NCBI GenBank assembly: GCA_905221615.1
Contig: CAJNDT010005468.1
Location: 248,001-312,000 of the forward strand
Length of the DNA stretch: 64,000 nucleotides
Direction: 5' to 3'
DNA from: Symbiodinium sp. CCMP2592
Lineage: Eukaryota; Sar; Dinophyceae; Suessiales; Symbiodiniaceae
In this document: piece by piece, positions 45,190-56,319 of the stretch
Numbering within the stretch: the first letter of the stretch is position 1
Layout: every line of letters begins with the position of its first letter
Notes under the pieces: model-generated
What the model was told of the DNA's origin: nothing
The model's input: the letters and a program-made list of their open reading frames with translations, nothing else
Databases searched by the model: none
Position numbers and translations under genes: made by a program

Positions 45190-45386
45190 GGTTTACTTGG
45201 CGTTCTTCTGGTTGGCTCTTAGGACTTTAACTTTTGGAGTTTCTACATGAACCAATATAAGGAGGCTAAAAGTTTAACTTTTTGGAGGGGTTCAGAAGTC
45301 AGCCAAGTTTAGGTTATGACTACCCTAGTTGGGGTTAAAAGTAACTACAGCTTACCCTAGTTACTAACTCCCATGATCATTCAAGT
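45190..45386. mobile_element. diverged family A-like element containing a second foldback
   Basis: Ends TACTTGGCGTTC and ATGATCATTCAAGTA resemble family A. The interior holds another inverted pair (TTGGCTCTTAGGACTTTAAC-like and its partial complement GTTTAACTTTTTGGAGG) and a GACTACCCTAGTTGGGGTTA block. Confidence 0.5.
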
Positions 45387-45664
45387 ACCTGGTGCTGTGC
45401 TCCGATGAGCCAGGACCCTCTTGTACCCTCAAACCGCTATCCTATAAAGCCTTGTACCGTGCCCCTAATAGTAAGGCATGTCAGGCACTCGATGGTAAAT
45501 GGAGGATCTAAGAATGCCGGTTGGCTCTTGCACTCTGAAGCAATCTTCAAGACACTTCCAGACTCCTGCTCAAGAGGCAGTGATGAAGCACTTGGACATC
45601 GAGCTGATTGCTGAGGCACCTGCGCCCTTTTAGGCAGCTCGTTTGATCGCACGAGGTGTCTCTT

Positions 45665-45928
45665 CTGTCTGGTGTGTAGTAGGGACTGGGGGAATGGATT
45701 ATGGAGACTACTAGTGGGGATTTTGTAGGGGCTACTGTAGGGATCCATTCCCCCATTTCTACGCACCAAACAGTTACTATAGATTCCCTAAGACCCATTG
45801 TCTAACCCTTAGAGGACTCTTCAAAAGGAACCCTTAAAGGAACCCTATTCCTTCCTAAGCACCCAACACTTCTGGGATCCTTTAAAGGAACCCTTAAAGG
45901 AACCCTACTCCCTCCAAGCACCCAACAG
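45665..45928. mobile_element. MITE family G, extended uninterrupted copy
   Basis: Left CTGTCTGGTGTGTAGTAGGG, inner right arm ACGCACCAAACAG, then an extension with AAAGGAACCCTTAAAGG and two more right-end copies (CTAAGCACCCAACA and CCAAGCACCCAACAG). It serves as the pre-insertion reference for the copy split by the LTR element. Confidence 0.75.
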
Positions 45929-46024
45929 TCAAAAAAGCTTGAGCACAGGCCAGCGCGCAGACCAGGTCTCGAAAGGTGGCCTTGGCCTTGGCCGTCGGCG
46001 TCCTACGGCGGCCAAAAAGCAAAA

Positions 46025-46127
46025 GGGGATTTCCGAAAATGGGGGACCCTGAGATAGTACCCGAAACAGTAGGAACTTCATTATAAGGACCCCAAGATAA
46101 GGTACCCCTAATTTCCGGAAACTCCCA
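46025..46127. mobile_element. MITE family C
   Basis: GGGATTTCCGAAAATGGGGG pairs with CCTAATTTCCGGAAACTCCC. Confidence 0.85.
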
Positions 46128-47353
46128 GAACGTAGACGAGAGACCAGAGACCACTGAAATGTGCCACAAATGCCGTTTGGAGAATTGGGCTTACTGTACC
46201 CGCTTTTCCCAAGGATGGAAAAGTTTCAAAGCCGAAGCCCAGGCTTTCAGTTCCAGCTCAGCTCAGCCCCACCCGAAGCAAGTTGCCCGGAAGGAGCGCG
46301 CCCAACAAAACGATAAGCTCTTTCAGCGCAGGGCTCAGGCTTAGAGCGGTGCGGAGCAGTGTTTGGCCAACGGTCTTTTGGAGGTTTCCAGCCTTTCCAG
46401 TCAACCTCCAGCTGCCGCTCGTCGAATCTTCAACCAGTCGCCTGGTGAGACGGAGTCATGGAGTCATTGCATGAGGCGCTGGAGGACGTCAGACTGTCAA
46501 CAATGGCCGGCCACTCAATTCGAGAGCCCTCGATTCTGAGCACCTTGCCGCCAGACCGGTGAAGCAGGTGCCGGCTGTCCCCTGCCGACGCATGTGCAGA
46601 TGGGTTCCACAGCAGCGTGGCAGCAAGATGATATGCTCTTCTTCAGCAACAGCAAATGCAAGCTGGCATTCCTTTGCAAGCGCTGCGGGCCCGACCTTCA
46701 TGCCACCTGTGTGTAGACATGAAACTGATACATGTCCAGTGTCCCACCCATTGCAGAGAAAACCCACTCCGCAAGGGTTCCTGGGCAAGAGCTCTGCTTT
46801 TCAAAATGACTTCATCATTGCTTGTTCGCTAAAGGACATGTCAGTTTGTCTCTTGAAAGACCAGAATTGCATGGCTGAGAATGCCTGCATGTCTTGAACC
46901 CTAAACTTCTAAACCCGACGAAGGCATTCGACAAATCCAAACCCGACTACCGCGGTGAGGAAGCCTGATTGTCTTTGCTCGCGTTCATTCTCTCGACTTG
47001 TTTTGTGAGTCCGGGACGATGAGGTCAGCGATGTCTCCAAGCGCATGAGAGTCCGAGTCCGTGTGCCCGCAACTCTACTACTTTAGCTCTCCTGACGATG
47101 TGTCAGGCCGCAGTCTCCCTGAAGACATCATCAGCGACATCATCATGAACATGACAATCTCTGCGCATCTTCAAGTCTGTTCGCCCCCCCCCCTCCCTGG
47201 CCTGCGGATCGTGATTTATGCTCGGCTGGGCACCGTCGTTTCGTGACCATGCAGGCGCTGCCAGAGCAGGGGGCTATAGATCCGTCGGATGCCAACTAAA
47301 GCAGAAAAGCAGGCGGATGGATGTTGAACGCATGGGTTCGTATGTGCTCAGTT

Positions 47354-47454
47354 GGGTGGTTGTCAAAATTATGGTCCCTCTTTGGGTCCCTATTATAGTA
47401 CGGCACCTAATATTTAGGGCACCCAAGAAGGGACCCTAATTTTGACAACCACCC
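47354..47454. mobile_element. MITE family E copy 2, with 4-bp target duplication
   Basis: GGGTGGTTGTCAAAATTATG pairs with AATTTTGACAACCACCC. AGTT flanks both sides (47350-47353 and 47455-47458). Confidence 0.92.
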
Positions 47455-47613
47455 AGTTAGATTTGCTCTCCGAAGCCACACCATGCTTCACGAGCCGAGG
47501 CGTGCGTGCGCGGTGCAATAGCGACTTGTCTTCACGGCGACATGAACATCGGACACTCTGAACCCGAAACCCTTGATAGAACCCTGGTAGATCCCTTTAA
47601 TGGATCCCTTCAA

Positions 47614-47639
47614 GGTCCCCTAATTTTCGGAAACTCCCA
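47614..47639. mobile_element. MITE family C, right end only
   Basis: CCCCTAATTTTCGGAAACTC with no left arm. Confidence 0.6.
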
Positions 47640-47698
47640 TCTGTCAGCTTTCATTTGCCAGTTAGGTTCGCGGCCTGATGCTGGACTTTCCATCGCAT

Positions 47699-47810
47699 GG
47701 GTGGTTGCCAAAATTATGGTCCCTTTTTGGGTACCCTAAATGTTAGGTGCCGCATTATAATAAGGAACCATAAAGGGACCCTAATAAGGCCCTACTGTTG
47801 ACAACCACCC
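47699..47810. mobile_element. MITE family E copy 3, with 4-bp target duplication
   Basis: GGGTGGTTGCCAAAATTATG pairs with TGTTGACAACCACCC. GCAT flanks both sides (47695-47698 and 47811-47814). Confidence 0.92.
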
Positions 47811-47940
47811 GCATGTTGATGCTTCCCTGAAGTTCAACCGTCCGCAAAGCTGAGGACACTTGGCAGACTCAGCGGCCCCAGCTTGCGGGTGCGTTTCAAC
47901 CGCAGTGGCCGAACCTTCAGTTTCAAGGCCTCCCTTCAAA

Positions 47941-48031
47941 CTTACCTTTGGTTGGTAGGAAATGGAAGAATGGTAGTAATAGTAGTGATAACTGTACCCC
48001 ATTCTTCCATTCCCTACTAACCAAAGGCAAG
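47941..48031. mobile_element. MITE family F copy 1
   Basis: CTTACCTTTGGTTGGTAGG pairs with CCCTACTAACCAAAGGCAAG, with a short TAGTAATAGTAGTG centre. Confidence 0.85.
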
Positions 48032-48204
48032 AACATGGTGCCTACGAACCCAAAAACCCCTAAACCCTGAGCTAATTAACCAGAAACGAAACCGTCGAGG
48101 CACCGCGCCGCAAGGGCACCAGCAGACTGACTCCTGCTTTCACCGGTCTGGCGCGCCTGCGTCAGCCGGGAAGCCCAGCGGACAGGTGAGCGTGTAGTAT
48201 ACCA

Positions 48205-48291
48205 TGGGGGCTTAAATAATTACGAATATTAGTTTTGGTGTTCCTATAAAATGGGCCCCAAAACCTTATTATAATGTTTAAGGCCCCTATA
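48205..48291. mobile_element. MITE family B
   Basis: GGGGGCTTAAATAATTACG pairs with CTTATTATAATGTTTAAGGC-CCC. Confidence 0.78.
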
Positions 48292-48420
48292 TTATACTTT
48301 AATATTCAGTCATGTATTATGATTACTATACTTTACTATACTCTAGCCATACTATATTACATACTACGGTTGACCGCAGTATGTTAAAAGAGACTCTAGT
48401 TTAGGGTAGCTGTCTGAAGG

Positions 48421-49250
48421 GCCGGCACTTCTGAGAGGTGCCGCAGATCAATGTGCCCTTCTTTGAGGACCCAGATCTAGGTGGAAGAGCATTCGCCACC
48501 AGAGGCCTGGTTTTGGCAAAACCCGAAAACACTCACCAGTGCCAGGAGGCACCAGATGGAAGCTTGCTGTTTTATCTGTGACGGTTGGGGCCCCGGCTTT
48601 TAAAAGCTGCGTCCTTGGACGGCTTTTGCGCTGTATCATTGGATTTGTTTTGGCTCCATTCCTGCAAAGTCAGGCTTCATACGCCGGCAAGATTGAAGTC
48701 TTCTGATTTGAGTGTTGTCAACTAGCCGAACGGCTCCACCGATGGTGTTCCGTTGCTTTCCTCTGATCAAACGATGTCGTCAGCGTGCAGCACGCAAGCG
48801 TGTATAGCTAGCGAGTGCTGTGTGCGGCTTGGCCGACAATGCCTTCGAGCCTCTGGCGTATGCATGCAATGCTCTTACGCATATCCTTCTGCTTTGGGGG
48901 GACTTTCTTGTTTGGGTGATGCCGGATCTTTTGGACTCCCAAAAGACTAGATCCCAGAATTCTTCTGCCACGACGGAGTCAGGGACAAAGCAGCGCCTGG
49001 ACTTCTTAACTTTTTGCCAGCAGGTACTTGGAGGTTCATGGGTAGTTATAAGTAGGGCTATAACTTGGGTAGCTGTACTTATAACCCTAAAAAGACCTAA
49101 TCAGGGGATTGAAAGCCCCACGTATAACTACCCCTGAACCTCCAGGTAGATGCAACGCTCGCATTGCGGAGCCCGGATAGTGTGCTCCCGCTTCTTGCTT
49201 TTTTTTTCTTGAGGGTCCATGTCCCCAATATAGTATATTCTTTGGCTTCA
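48421..49250 (+). repeat. segmental duplication block X, copy 1
   Basis: Matches 59985-60640 over most of its length (for example CTTCTTTGAGGAC, GCCAGGAGGC-like words, GAGTGCTGTG). Both copies keep a short frame beginning VPQ.N.PFFED..LGGRA and containing QEAPDGSLL, but this copy stops soon after, so it may be a decayed exon. A family A element at 49025 is present here and absent from the partner. Confidence 0.8.
49025..49148. mobile_element. MITE family A with an empty site in the paralogue
   Basis: Here GCCAGCAGGTA precedes CTTGGAGG and GTAGATGCAACG follows the right arm. At 60545-60575 the paralogue reads GCCAGCGGGTACATGTAACG with no element, indicating TA as target site. Confidence 0.92.
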
Positions 49251-49359
49251 ACGTACCTCTGTAGATATATAGGGCATACTTTAAGGCCAAAGTATTTTGA
49301 ACGATAGTATAGTACGTTATTCTATATGGGCACGTGGGCCCGTAGGGCTCAATATAAGG

Positions 49360-49990
49360 AATGCCGATGAGTCGGCTTACTCAGCCAACAGGCTTCAGGT
49401 GCTTCGGCTTCCCGCCAGGAGTCCCAGATAGTGAGCGATACTATACGATAGAACACTGCTATGGTTTATTACACCGTATAATATACTATACATTCTCATA
49501 TATGTATATGTGTATTATTGTACTATAAAACTCTTCATCATGGACTAGACAGGGCCTTAATGGCTCCAATCGACGGACTCGCTCCAATCGGTGGGACTCC
49601 CCAGACTTCTGAGAAGCGGAGCACAGGAGACGTGCCGGGCGCATTGTCCGTTTGCGCCTGGCGAAGTTTCATTTTGCAGGAACACTTGGAGGTTCATGGG
49701 TGGTTATAAGTGGAGATGCAAGTCCCAAAATACTTGGAGGTTCATGGGTGGTTTTAAACGGGGTTATTCAGTCCCATGATATGGGTGAAAACTGTGGTCG
49801 CCCTACTTACCACGTGCACTTATCACTAGCCATGAACCTCCTTCGGCAGCCAACGTGCACTGTCCAACTGCCCAACCTCCTCTGTGCCCGACGCCGTGAA
49901 GAGTTCTTGAAAGGACATTGTCAGACCTGAAAGTATTTGGCAGAGGACAGCAAGCACTGAAGCATATACAGTACATATGCGCATGAGAAA
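49360..49990 (+). repeat. segmental duplication block Y, copy 1
   Basis: Matches 61350-62100: CGTTTGCGCCTGGCGAAGTT, CATTTTGCAGGAAC, GTCCAACTGCCCAACCTCCT and GAAGAGTTCTTGAAAGGAC occur in the same order in both. Confidence 0.85.
49684..49842. mobile_element. nested family A elements, inner copy truncated
   Basis: An outer family A element is interrupted at AGTCCCAAAA by a second CTTGGAGGTTCATGGG that breaks off after about 50 bp and rejoins at TATGGGTGA. The partner locus at 61665 has the same nest with a full-length inner copy. Confidence 0.8.
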
Positions 49991-50229
49991 AGTGAGAACT
50001 GGAGTAAGGAGCAGCTGACGTTCAGCACGGTACCAGGGGCTTCTTTCCTGCAAGCTTGCAGCCAGGTGGAGTGGCTCACTTACTTTAACCCTCACGAACC
50101 TTGGCGTACCCTCATAAAACTTAGCAAACCCTGATAAACCCCAGCTGCTCCTAAAAGAACCCGATAGCCCTAGTGCACCCGTACAATCCCCAGCTAGTCC
50201 TCACGAAGCCCTGCTTGCAGCTTCGCCTT

Positions 50230-50560
50230 TTGTTTTGACGTCTTTGACTGGCAAAGAAGTCCTTGGCCGTTGGAGGTTAGGGTTTGGGGTTTAGGGCTCG
50301 GTTTAGGATCTAGTCTTTAGTAACGGGTTTAGGTTTTTTCGGTTGTGTACTTGAGGCCTCTTGTCTGAGCTTGGCTCAAAGACGCTCCCATCAGTATTGG
50401 TACAGAGTCGGGCTTAGCGGCTTAGCGTTTGCAAGCACCCAGAATGAGCGATTCCTCGCAACAGGCTGTGGGCATCAGATGCTTGCAATTCAGATCGCGT
50501 TCTGGGCCAGTCGGTCTAGTCTACCCAGCGACATTTGAGGTCCGTTTGTCTCAAACAGCC
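50230..50560 (+). repeat. segmental duplication block Z, copy 1
   Basis: Contains GAGCTTGGCTCAAAGACGCT, TACAGAGTCGGGCTTAGCG and CAGAATGAGCGATTCCTCGC, shared with blocks at 41.9 and 62.6 kb. The Mei2-like exons that follow the other two copies are missing here. Confidence 0.75.
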
Positions 50561-50634
50561 TGTAACCGTAACCCTCACGCCTAACCCCAAACCCAGGGCG
50601 CCACATAAACTCTGAGTCCTGCATAACCCATTAC

Positions 50635-50762
50635 TTCTTGGAGGTTCATGGGTCTCGGCAACTGGGGTTATATTTCAGGTAAGTAACGATACTTATACTT
50701 ACTTATAGCCCCAGTTAAGGTACTTAAAACTGTACTTACTAAGTCCCATGAACCTCCAAGTT
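50635..50762. mobile_element. MITE family A variant
   Basis: TTCTTGGAGGTTCATGGGTC pairs with GTCCCATGAACCTCCAAG. The inner arms are diverged. Confidence 0.8.
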
Positions 50763-51028
50763 GATCCCAAGGCTAGCAATGGAGATCCATAAAGTGTAGA
50801 GCTTACGGCATTCAGAGTTCGCAGGGTTTCGCTCGAAGCGATTCCTCGCCATAGCTTGAACGCTGGTTCCGCGCTGCACCACTGGCGCCGACCCGCAAAC
50901 TTTCGAGTATTTTCCGTATTCATGACTCCGATTAGACTATTAGAGTTCTTTCAGAGAAGTGGCAACACAGGGCATCCGCAATCGTCATTGTTGTTTCTAG
51001 AGAGGATCACAACGAAAACCCTACACGC

Positions 51029-51142
51029 TGCTTGGAGGTTCATGGGTAGTTATAAGTGGGGTTATAAATAGGGTAACTATACTTATAACTCATTTTAGGG
51101 AACATATAACCCTACTTGTAACTACCCCTGAACCTCCAAGTA
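51029..51142. mobile_element. MITE family A
   Basis: Both arms intact (CTTGGAGGTTCATGGGTAGT; CCCCTGAACCTCCAAG). A further solo right end follows at about 51211-51234. Confidence 0.9.
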
Positions 51143-51313
51143 GACCCTAAACCCTAGACCCTTGTAGAATCCCTATAGACCCCTTTAACGGGACCCTTAA
51201 AGGAACCCTTATAACTACCCCTGAACCTCCAAGTGGCACAGGTCATGGGCCTCGCCTGGAGGAATCTCGGCAGTGCGACTCTCCTCTTCGAAGCTTGAGG
51301 CAGCCAAGCAACA

Positions 51314-51417
51314 TGGGAGTTTCCGAAAACTAGGGGTACCTTATTTTGGGGTCCTCATAATAAGTATCCTACTATTTTGGGTACTATATTAGGGTCCTCT
51401 ATTTTCGGAAACTCCCA
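51314..51417. mobile_element. MITE family C, near-perfect copy
   Basis: TGGGAGTTTCCGAAAACTAG pairs with CTATTTTCGGAAACTCCCA. Confidence 0.9.
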
Positions 51418-52108
51418 CATCGCAACATGTTTTGAGGCTCAGGGCTTAAAAGGCTGGTTTAGGGTTTGAGGGCTTGGGATGTAGATTTACAGTTTACGGT
51501 TCAATGTACAGGATTTATGGCATTAGCTGCTTGAGGCCTACTGCTGTGAGGACTTCACAGATATACGCCGGCTTTTGTGTTCCTCGCGCTGTGGTCAGTT
51601 GGGGGTTAGAAGGGGCTGGCATTACGAATTATTTGGGGGTGTACTGCTTCTACTCAGGGTTGCCCGTTTGCGTCCCCATCATTCGCACAACAGCAACCCA
51701 GAGGTATGACCTAGAGGCAAGTGCTGGCAAGGATGTTGATGAGAGCCCGACATACGCAATCATGGTCATGAAAATGATCTATGCGACTTTACACGGTACG
51801 TACGCCCTTGGTACAGCCCGAGGCAACAGAGCGATCCCGAACAAAAAACGTGTCTCCCCTTCTGGGCCGAAAAGTTGGCCTCAGGATTTGGTAAGCATAT
51901 GTGGAGTTGCAGCCTCTTGAGTGTATACACTCCCTCCCCCAACTAGCGCGCCCCCCCAGCAAAAATGCAGCTTAGGCGTGTTCAACAAGGGCTTCAGAAC
52001 CCCCTGTGATTCTGAGGGCTCTGCGGACTGATTCAACAAGGGCCCGAAGACTTGCAGGGGTCCAGGGATGGCAAATCAAAGAAAGTCTCCAATCAGTGGG
52101 GTTTATTC

Positions 52109-52222
52109 TACTTGGAGGTTCATGGGTAGTTACAAGTAGGGTTATAACTCCCCTAATATGAGTTATAAGTCTAGTTACCCTACTTCTAACCCCACTTATA
52201 ACTACCCATGAACCTCCAAGTA
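52109..52222. mobile_element. MITE family A, near-perfect copy
   Basis: TA-flanked with arms CTTGGAGGTTCATGGGTAGT and CCCATGAACCTCCAAG. Confidence 0.9.
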
Positions 52223-53040
52223 GGTGCAGGGGTCTGCTGGACCACCCTCTTTTGATATAATATGGGCCGACGCTATGATTTGTGAGGTTTTTGTGTTCAG
52301 GCTTTAGGGTTTAGGGTATGGGAAAGGCTGTATCGAGGCAAGGTTTTTCCCTCAGCAAGCCCTTTTAGCCTGCCCACCGAGTCACACCTTACCCTAGGCT
52401 TCCTCGCGGCTTATACTATGCTGTACGAAATGACAACAGATGATAAACATGTGGTAAGCCATGATATTATACGCGTAGTATATATAGTAGATTGGATTAC
52501 ATTATGTGTGCCTTGAACCCTCGAACCTAGCGCCGGTGTAAGCGATTTTATCGCCGGCAACCAGGGCGAGTGCGGAAAGGCCAGCTTCTTGCGGCGCACT
52601 CCGGGTGTGACATTGGGGCAGCTCAGAATGTAATAAGGGCTTTAGGCTTTCGGGTTTAGGATTTGGGCTTTTAGGGTTTCGGATTTCGGGTTTAGGAGTT
52701 GGGCTTTTAGGGCTTAGGGTCAACACGGGTACCCAAGCATTTTTTGAAATCCAACTGGAGGTGGTCAAATTCTTGCGGCAGGGGTTGATTACACCCCGAG
52801 GTTTCCGAGGAACGCCAACATGTCATATGCTGTTTAGGATCGGTAGTTACTGCGATGGTTACAGAGGGGTTGAGTTGAAGCGTTTCAGCCTGTTTGTGGT
52901 CTGGAAACAGCACCACGGTGCAGTGAGTTCAGTTCTATCCATCTGTCTGCCGCTCACTGCACGGGGTTCTTGCTTCTTGGGGTGGATGTTGTGGCGTTAC
53001 CTGGACGCAGAGGTTCTCTGAGCGACGTATCCGACGAATG

Positions 53041-53126
53041 AGTACTATAGTAGGGAGGGGGTCCTTATTGTAGTTAGAGTATAAGCGGCCCCAAAAACCC
53101 TGTTCCTATTTTTAAGGCCCCTCTAT
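53041..53126. mobile_element. MITE family B
   Basis: GGGGGTCCTTATTGTAGTTA core and a right end CCTGTTCCTATTTTTAAGG-CCCCT. The left terminus is worn. It lies about 100 bp upstream of the 53230 gene. Confidence 0.65.
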
Positions 53127-53229
53127 AACAGTACTAGGTCGCCCTAATAGACCCCTTTAAAGGAGATGGTGCCAGTGACCAGGGCTCCGGTGTCAGGCTC
53201 GAGTCAGGTCGGGAAGCCGTGAGGGGGTG

Positions 53230-56200
53230 ATGGCTCCTGCTGGATGGGACCCCGAGCTTTATGACGCCCTGCGGCGAACGCTGAAAGAAGAGCTTCGAAC
53301 GGAGCTTCAGGCTGAGAAAGCCGTGCTGCTAGGGCTGAGAGAAGAGCTTCGTAGGGGCTTTCAGCTTGAAACAGCCCATGCGATTGGGCAGTGCATGGCA
53401 CGAGTGGAGGAACTGAGGTACGAAATCAGACAGCAGAAAGATCATACCTTTGATGCTTGTCCTGAGCAGATTGTAAACGTGCCTGAGGCGATAGGTGAGA
53501 AGGAAGCCCCCAAACCAGACTTGCTGCAGACGGAAGAGGGGCCGAAAGAGCCCGTTCCCCTCGGCGAGTCGACGTGGAACGCAGTGCTGGTCATTGGCCA
53601 TGCTGGGGCGGGATGGTTCGACACTATCGTCGCGAGTGGCGTTGTGATCGCAAGCCCCCTGATGCAGCTTGCATTTACCATTGTGCTTGTCACAAGGGAT
53701 TTCCTGGGAGAGCCCTTGACGGCCGAGATTGGCCCGGCACAGAGGTGGAGAATGGGGGCCGCCCACGACCACAAGCATGTGGATCTTGCAGACACAAGCC
53801 TGGTGTCGCGCGTATGCAACGGAGATTCGTCCCTGATCATGTCCAACAAGCAAGCCGACCTGATTGGGCAGGTAAATGCGTATCTTGGCCTGGAAGATTC
53901 TCAGTTGACCCCTGATGGCTTGTCCCCTGGGACCGTCCTTTGCGTTCTGTGCGTTTTCTGGTGGTGCCTCTATCTTGGCCGGGAGCTGCGCTCAATCCTT
54001 TCATCCGTCGAGGCTATGTGGTATGTGCCACAAGGCCCCACTGAGATTGTTGGCGGCACGGTCCTTTCCTGCTTGTCAACGCCACGACGTTGCTTGTTCT
54101 ACACTGTTCGGCTTTCAAAGGCTGCAATCTCCTGCATGTTGCTGGTCGCTGGCATTCTATGGATTGCAAGCACTACGTCTGTCAGGCGGCTTATGCTGCA
54201 TGCCGTGGTCTTGAAAAACCTCCTCGAGCTGGACACCATTTTTTATGGAGCTTTCATGCCCATGAAATTCCAGGTCGGCATCAAGAAGCTCAAGCCATTG
54301 CACTTCCGCAACTCTGTATGGCGAAGCCAGATAGAGTGCTTTGTGGTGGTGCTGCTTTTCGCAGTGGCAATGATTTTGACATGGTCCCAGCTGGTTGTCC
54401 CACTGTCTGCCACCATGGAAAACTTGAAACGTCAGTACTGTGCTGGCAACCAGGATTTCGTGGTCGGCACAAACGATCATCATGGTGTGGCCGTTGTGCG
54501 GCCAACGGTGCGTTTTTCTGAGGATCTGCTGCCAGGTCATGTTGCACAAGAAGTGCACGAGTATGCTTTAGCAAGTCCATCACATCAGAGCCAGCTCCTT
54601 CTTGTAGTCAACAACATTCAGGACTTCGAGAGGACGCGTTTGGAGACGTTGGCCACTGCCACGACGCAGTCACTGCAGTGTGAGGATTTTGACAAGTGGT
54701 TCCTCTGGGGCCAGGGAGATGCGATTCCTGACAGATACGCGCCCTACTGGTGGGCAGCAGCCACCGGCCTAGGATTGCCAAGCAACAGTACCTTAGTCAT
54801 AGTTCGGTAACGTTTTACATTTTTATGGGTAGGTAAACCAACCCTAAACCCTAAACCATGAACCCTAAACCCTAAACCATGAACTAGGTACCTGTGCGGA
54901 TATGGCTGCCCACTGCCTTGGCCCGCATTCCCAGCTCCTGCGAATGGTCTGCAGTGTAACGTGCGGGTGTGTGGAACCATCGGCCAATCCGATGTACATG
55001 GTTCCTTTGTCATCGTTGGATAGCATTTTACATTTTTATTGGTACTGAAACCCAATAGGTAGTAAAAACCGGGTGGGGGTTCTTTTTGGGCATTTTTTAT
55101 GGTTTTTGTTGGGGTATTTTTTATGGTTTTCGGTTCGGCGGACGCAGGACTCAGTCAGTCAGTCAACGAGCCAACCGAACGGTCAGTCAGTCAGTCGGTC
55201 AGCCAACCGCGCGGTCAGTCAGTCATCCAGCCAGCCAGTCAGTCAGCCAGTCAGTCCGTCTGCAAACCGCGCGGTCAGTCAGTCAGCCAGTCAGTCAGTC
55301 AGCCAGTCAGTCCGTCTGCCAACCGCGCGGTCAGTCTCTCAGTCAGTCAGTCAGTCAGTCAGTCGGTCGTCCAGCGGTGAGTCGGTCAGCCAGTCAGTCC
55401 GTCTGCCAACCGAGCCGTCAATCAGTCTGGCTGTCTGTTAATCAGTCTGTCAGTCCGTCAATCCTCTAGTCAGTCGGGCTGTTGATCTGGCGTTGCAGCT
55501 GCGACCAGTGAGCATGGGGTACCGAGGACTCGGAATCGCCAAAAGAGGGGGCACGTTTAAGATATATGATGAACCGGAACCGCCGAATTCAGGGGGCGTG
55601 TTTAAGATACATGACGAGCCGTTATCACCAAAAGAGGGGCCGTGTTAAAGACATATGTTGAAACGGCGCCGCCAAAAGAGGGGGCGTGTTCAAGATAATT
55701 GGTGAACGGTTATCGCCGAATGCGGGCGCGTGTTAAAGATATCTGGTGAACCGGAATCGTCGAATGAGGGAGCGTGTTGAAGATATGCTGAGCCGTTATC
55801 ACCAAAAGAGGGGCCGTGTTTAAGATATATGGTGAACGGTCATCGCCGACTGAGGGGCAGTATTAAAGATATATGGAAAGGGGTGTGTCTAAGATTTTTG
55901 CATAATCTATGAATCTATAGTGAACCGGAATCGACAAATGAGGGTGCTTGCTTAAGATGTGATGAAGCGCCGGTCCTCTTGCAAGTGCGTTTGCAAATGG
56001 GGGGGCTGCGCCGCCTCCCAGACCCCCCCCCCGCTTTCTCAAGCCCTGTTTTTCTTTAGCGAACTTCGTACCATCAAGAAAACTATGGCGATTTGCGATG
56101 GTCGCAGCAAGTCAAGCGCATAACTATTCTGAGACTTTTCAAATCCCGTCCCAGGGGCCCAGCCCCCCTCGCTTTATGTTTGGGCCAAGCAAGCTAAGAT

Positions 56201-56274
56201 ATATGGTGAACGGATTTCGCTGAATGAGGGAGCGTTAAAGACGTATATGGTGAAGCGAAATTGCCAAATAAGGG

Positions 56275-56319
<45 letters not shown>

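Larger units (their letters stand above)
43646..48420. other. spacer with MITE cluster, no recognised gene
   Basis: Contents: AT-rich sequence at 43640-43800, MITEs D, A, J, G, C, E, F and B, telomere-like arrays at 44155-44220 and 45030-45170. A 1-kb less repetitive stretch (46130-47340) has open frames at 46159-46344 and 46559-46897 (+) whose products I do not recognise; exons could be hidden there. Confidence 0.5.
50561..53170. other. spacer with MITEs and one unexplained open frame
   Basis: MITEs A, C and B are listed separately. The open frame 51474-51920 (148 codons, +) contains RYDLEASAGKDVDESPTYA followed by MVMKMIYATLHGTYALG, which could be one or more exons, but I do not recognise it. 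Confidence 0.45.

Noticed and set aside
53329-54583. several 97-174 codon antisense and shifted frames
   Set aside because: Shadows of the 53230 gene; their products lack membrane segments or motifs.
55073-55469. overlapping Ser/Gln/Val-rich open frames in three frames
   Set aside because: They are the automatic product of a CAGT tetranucleotide repeat and lie inside an intron.
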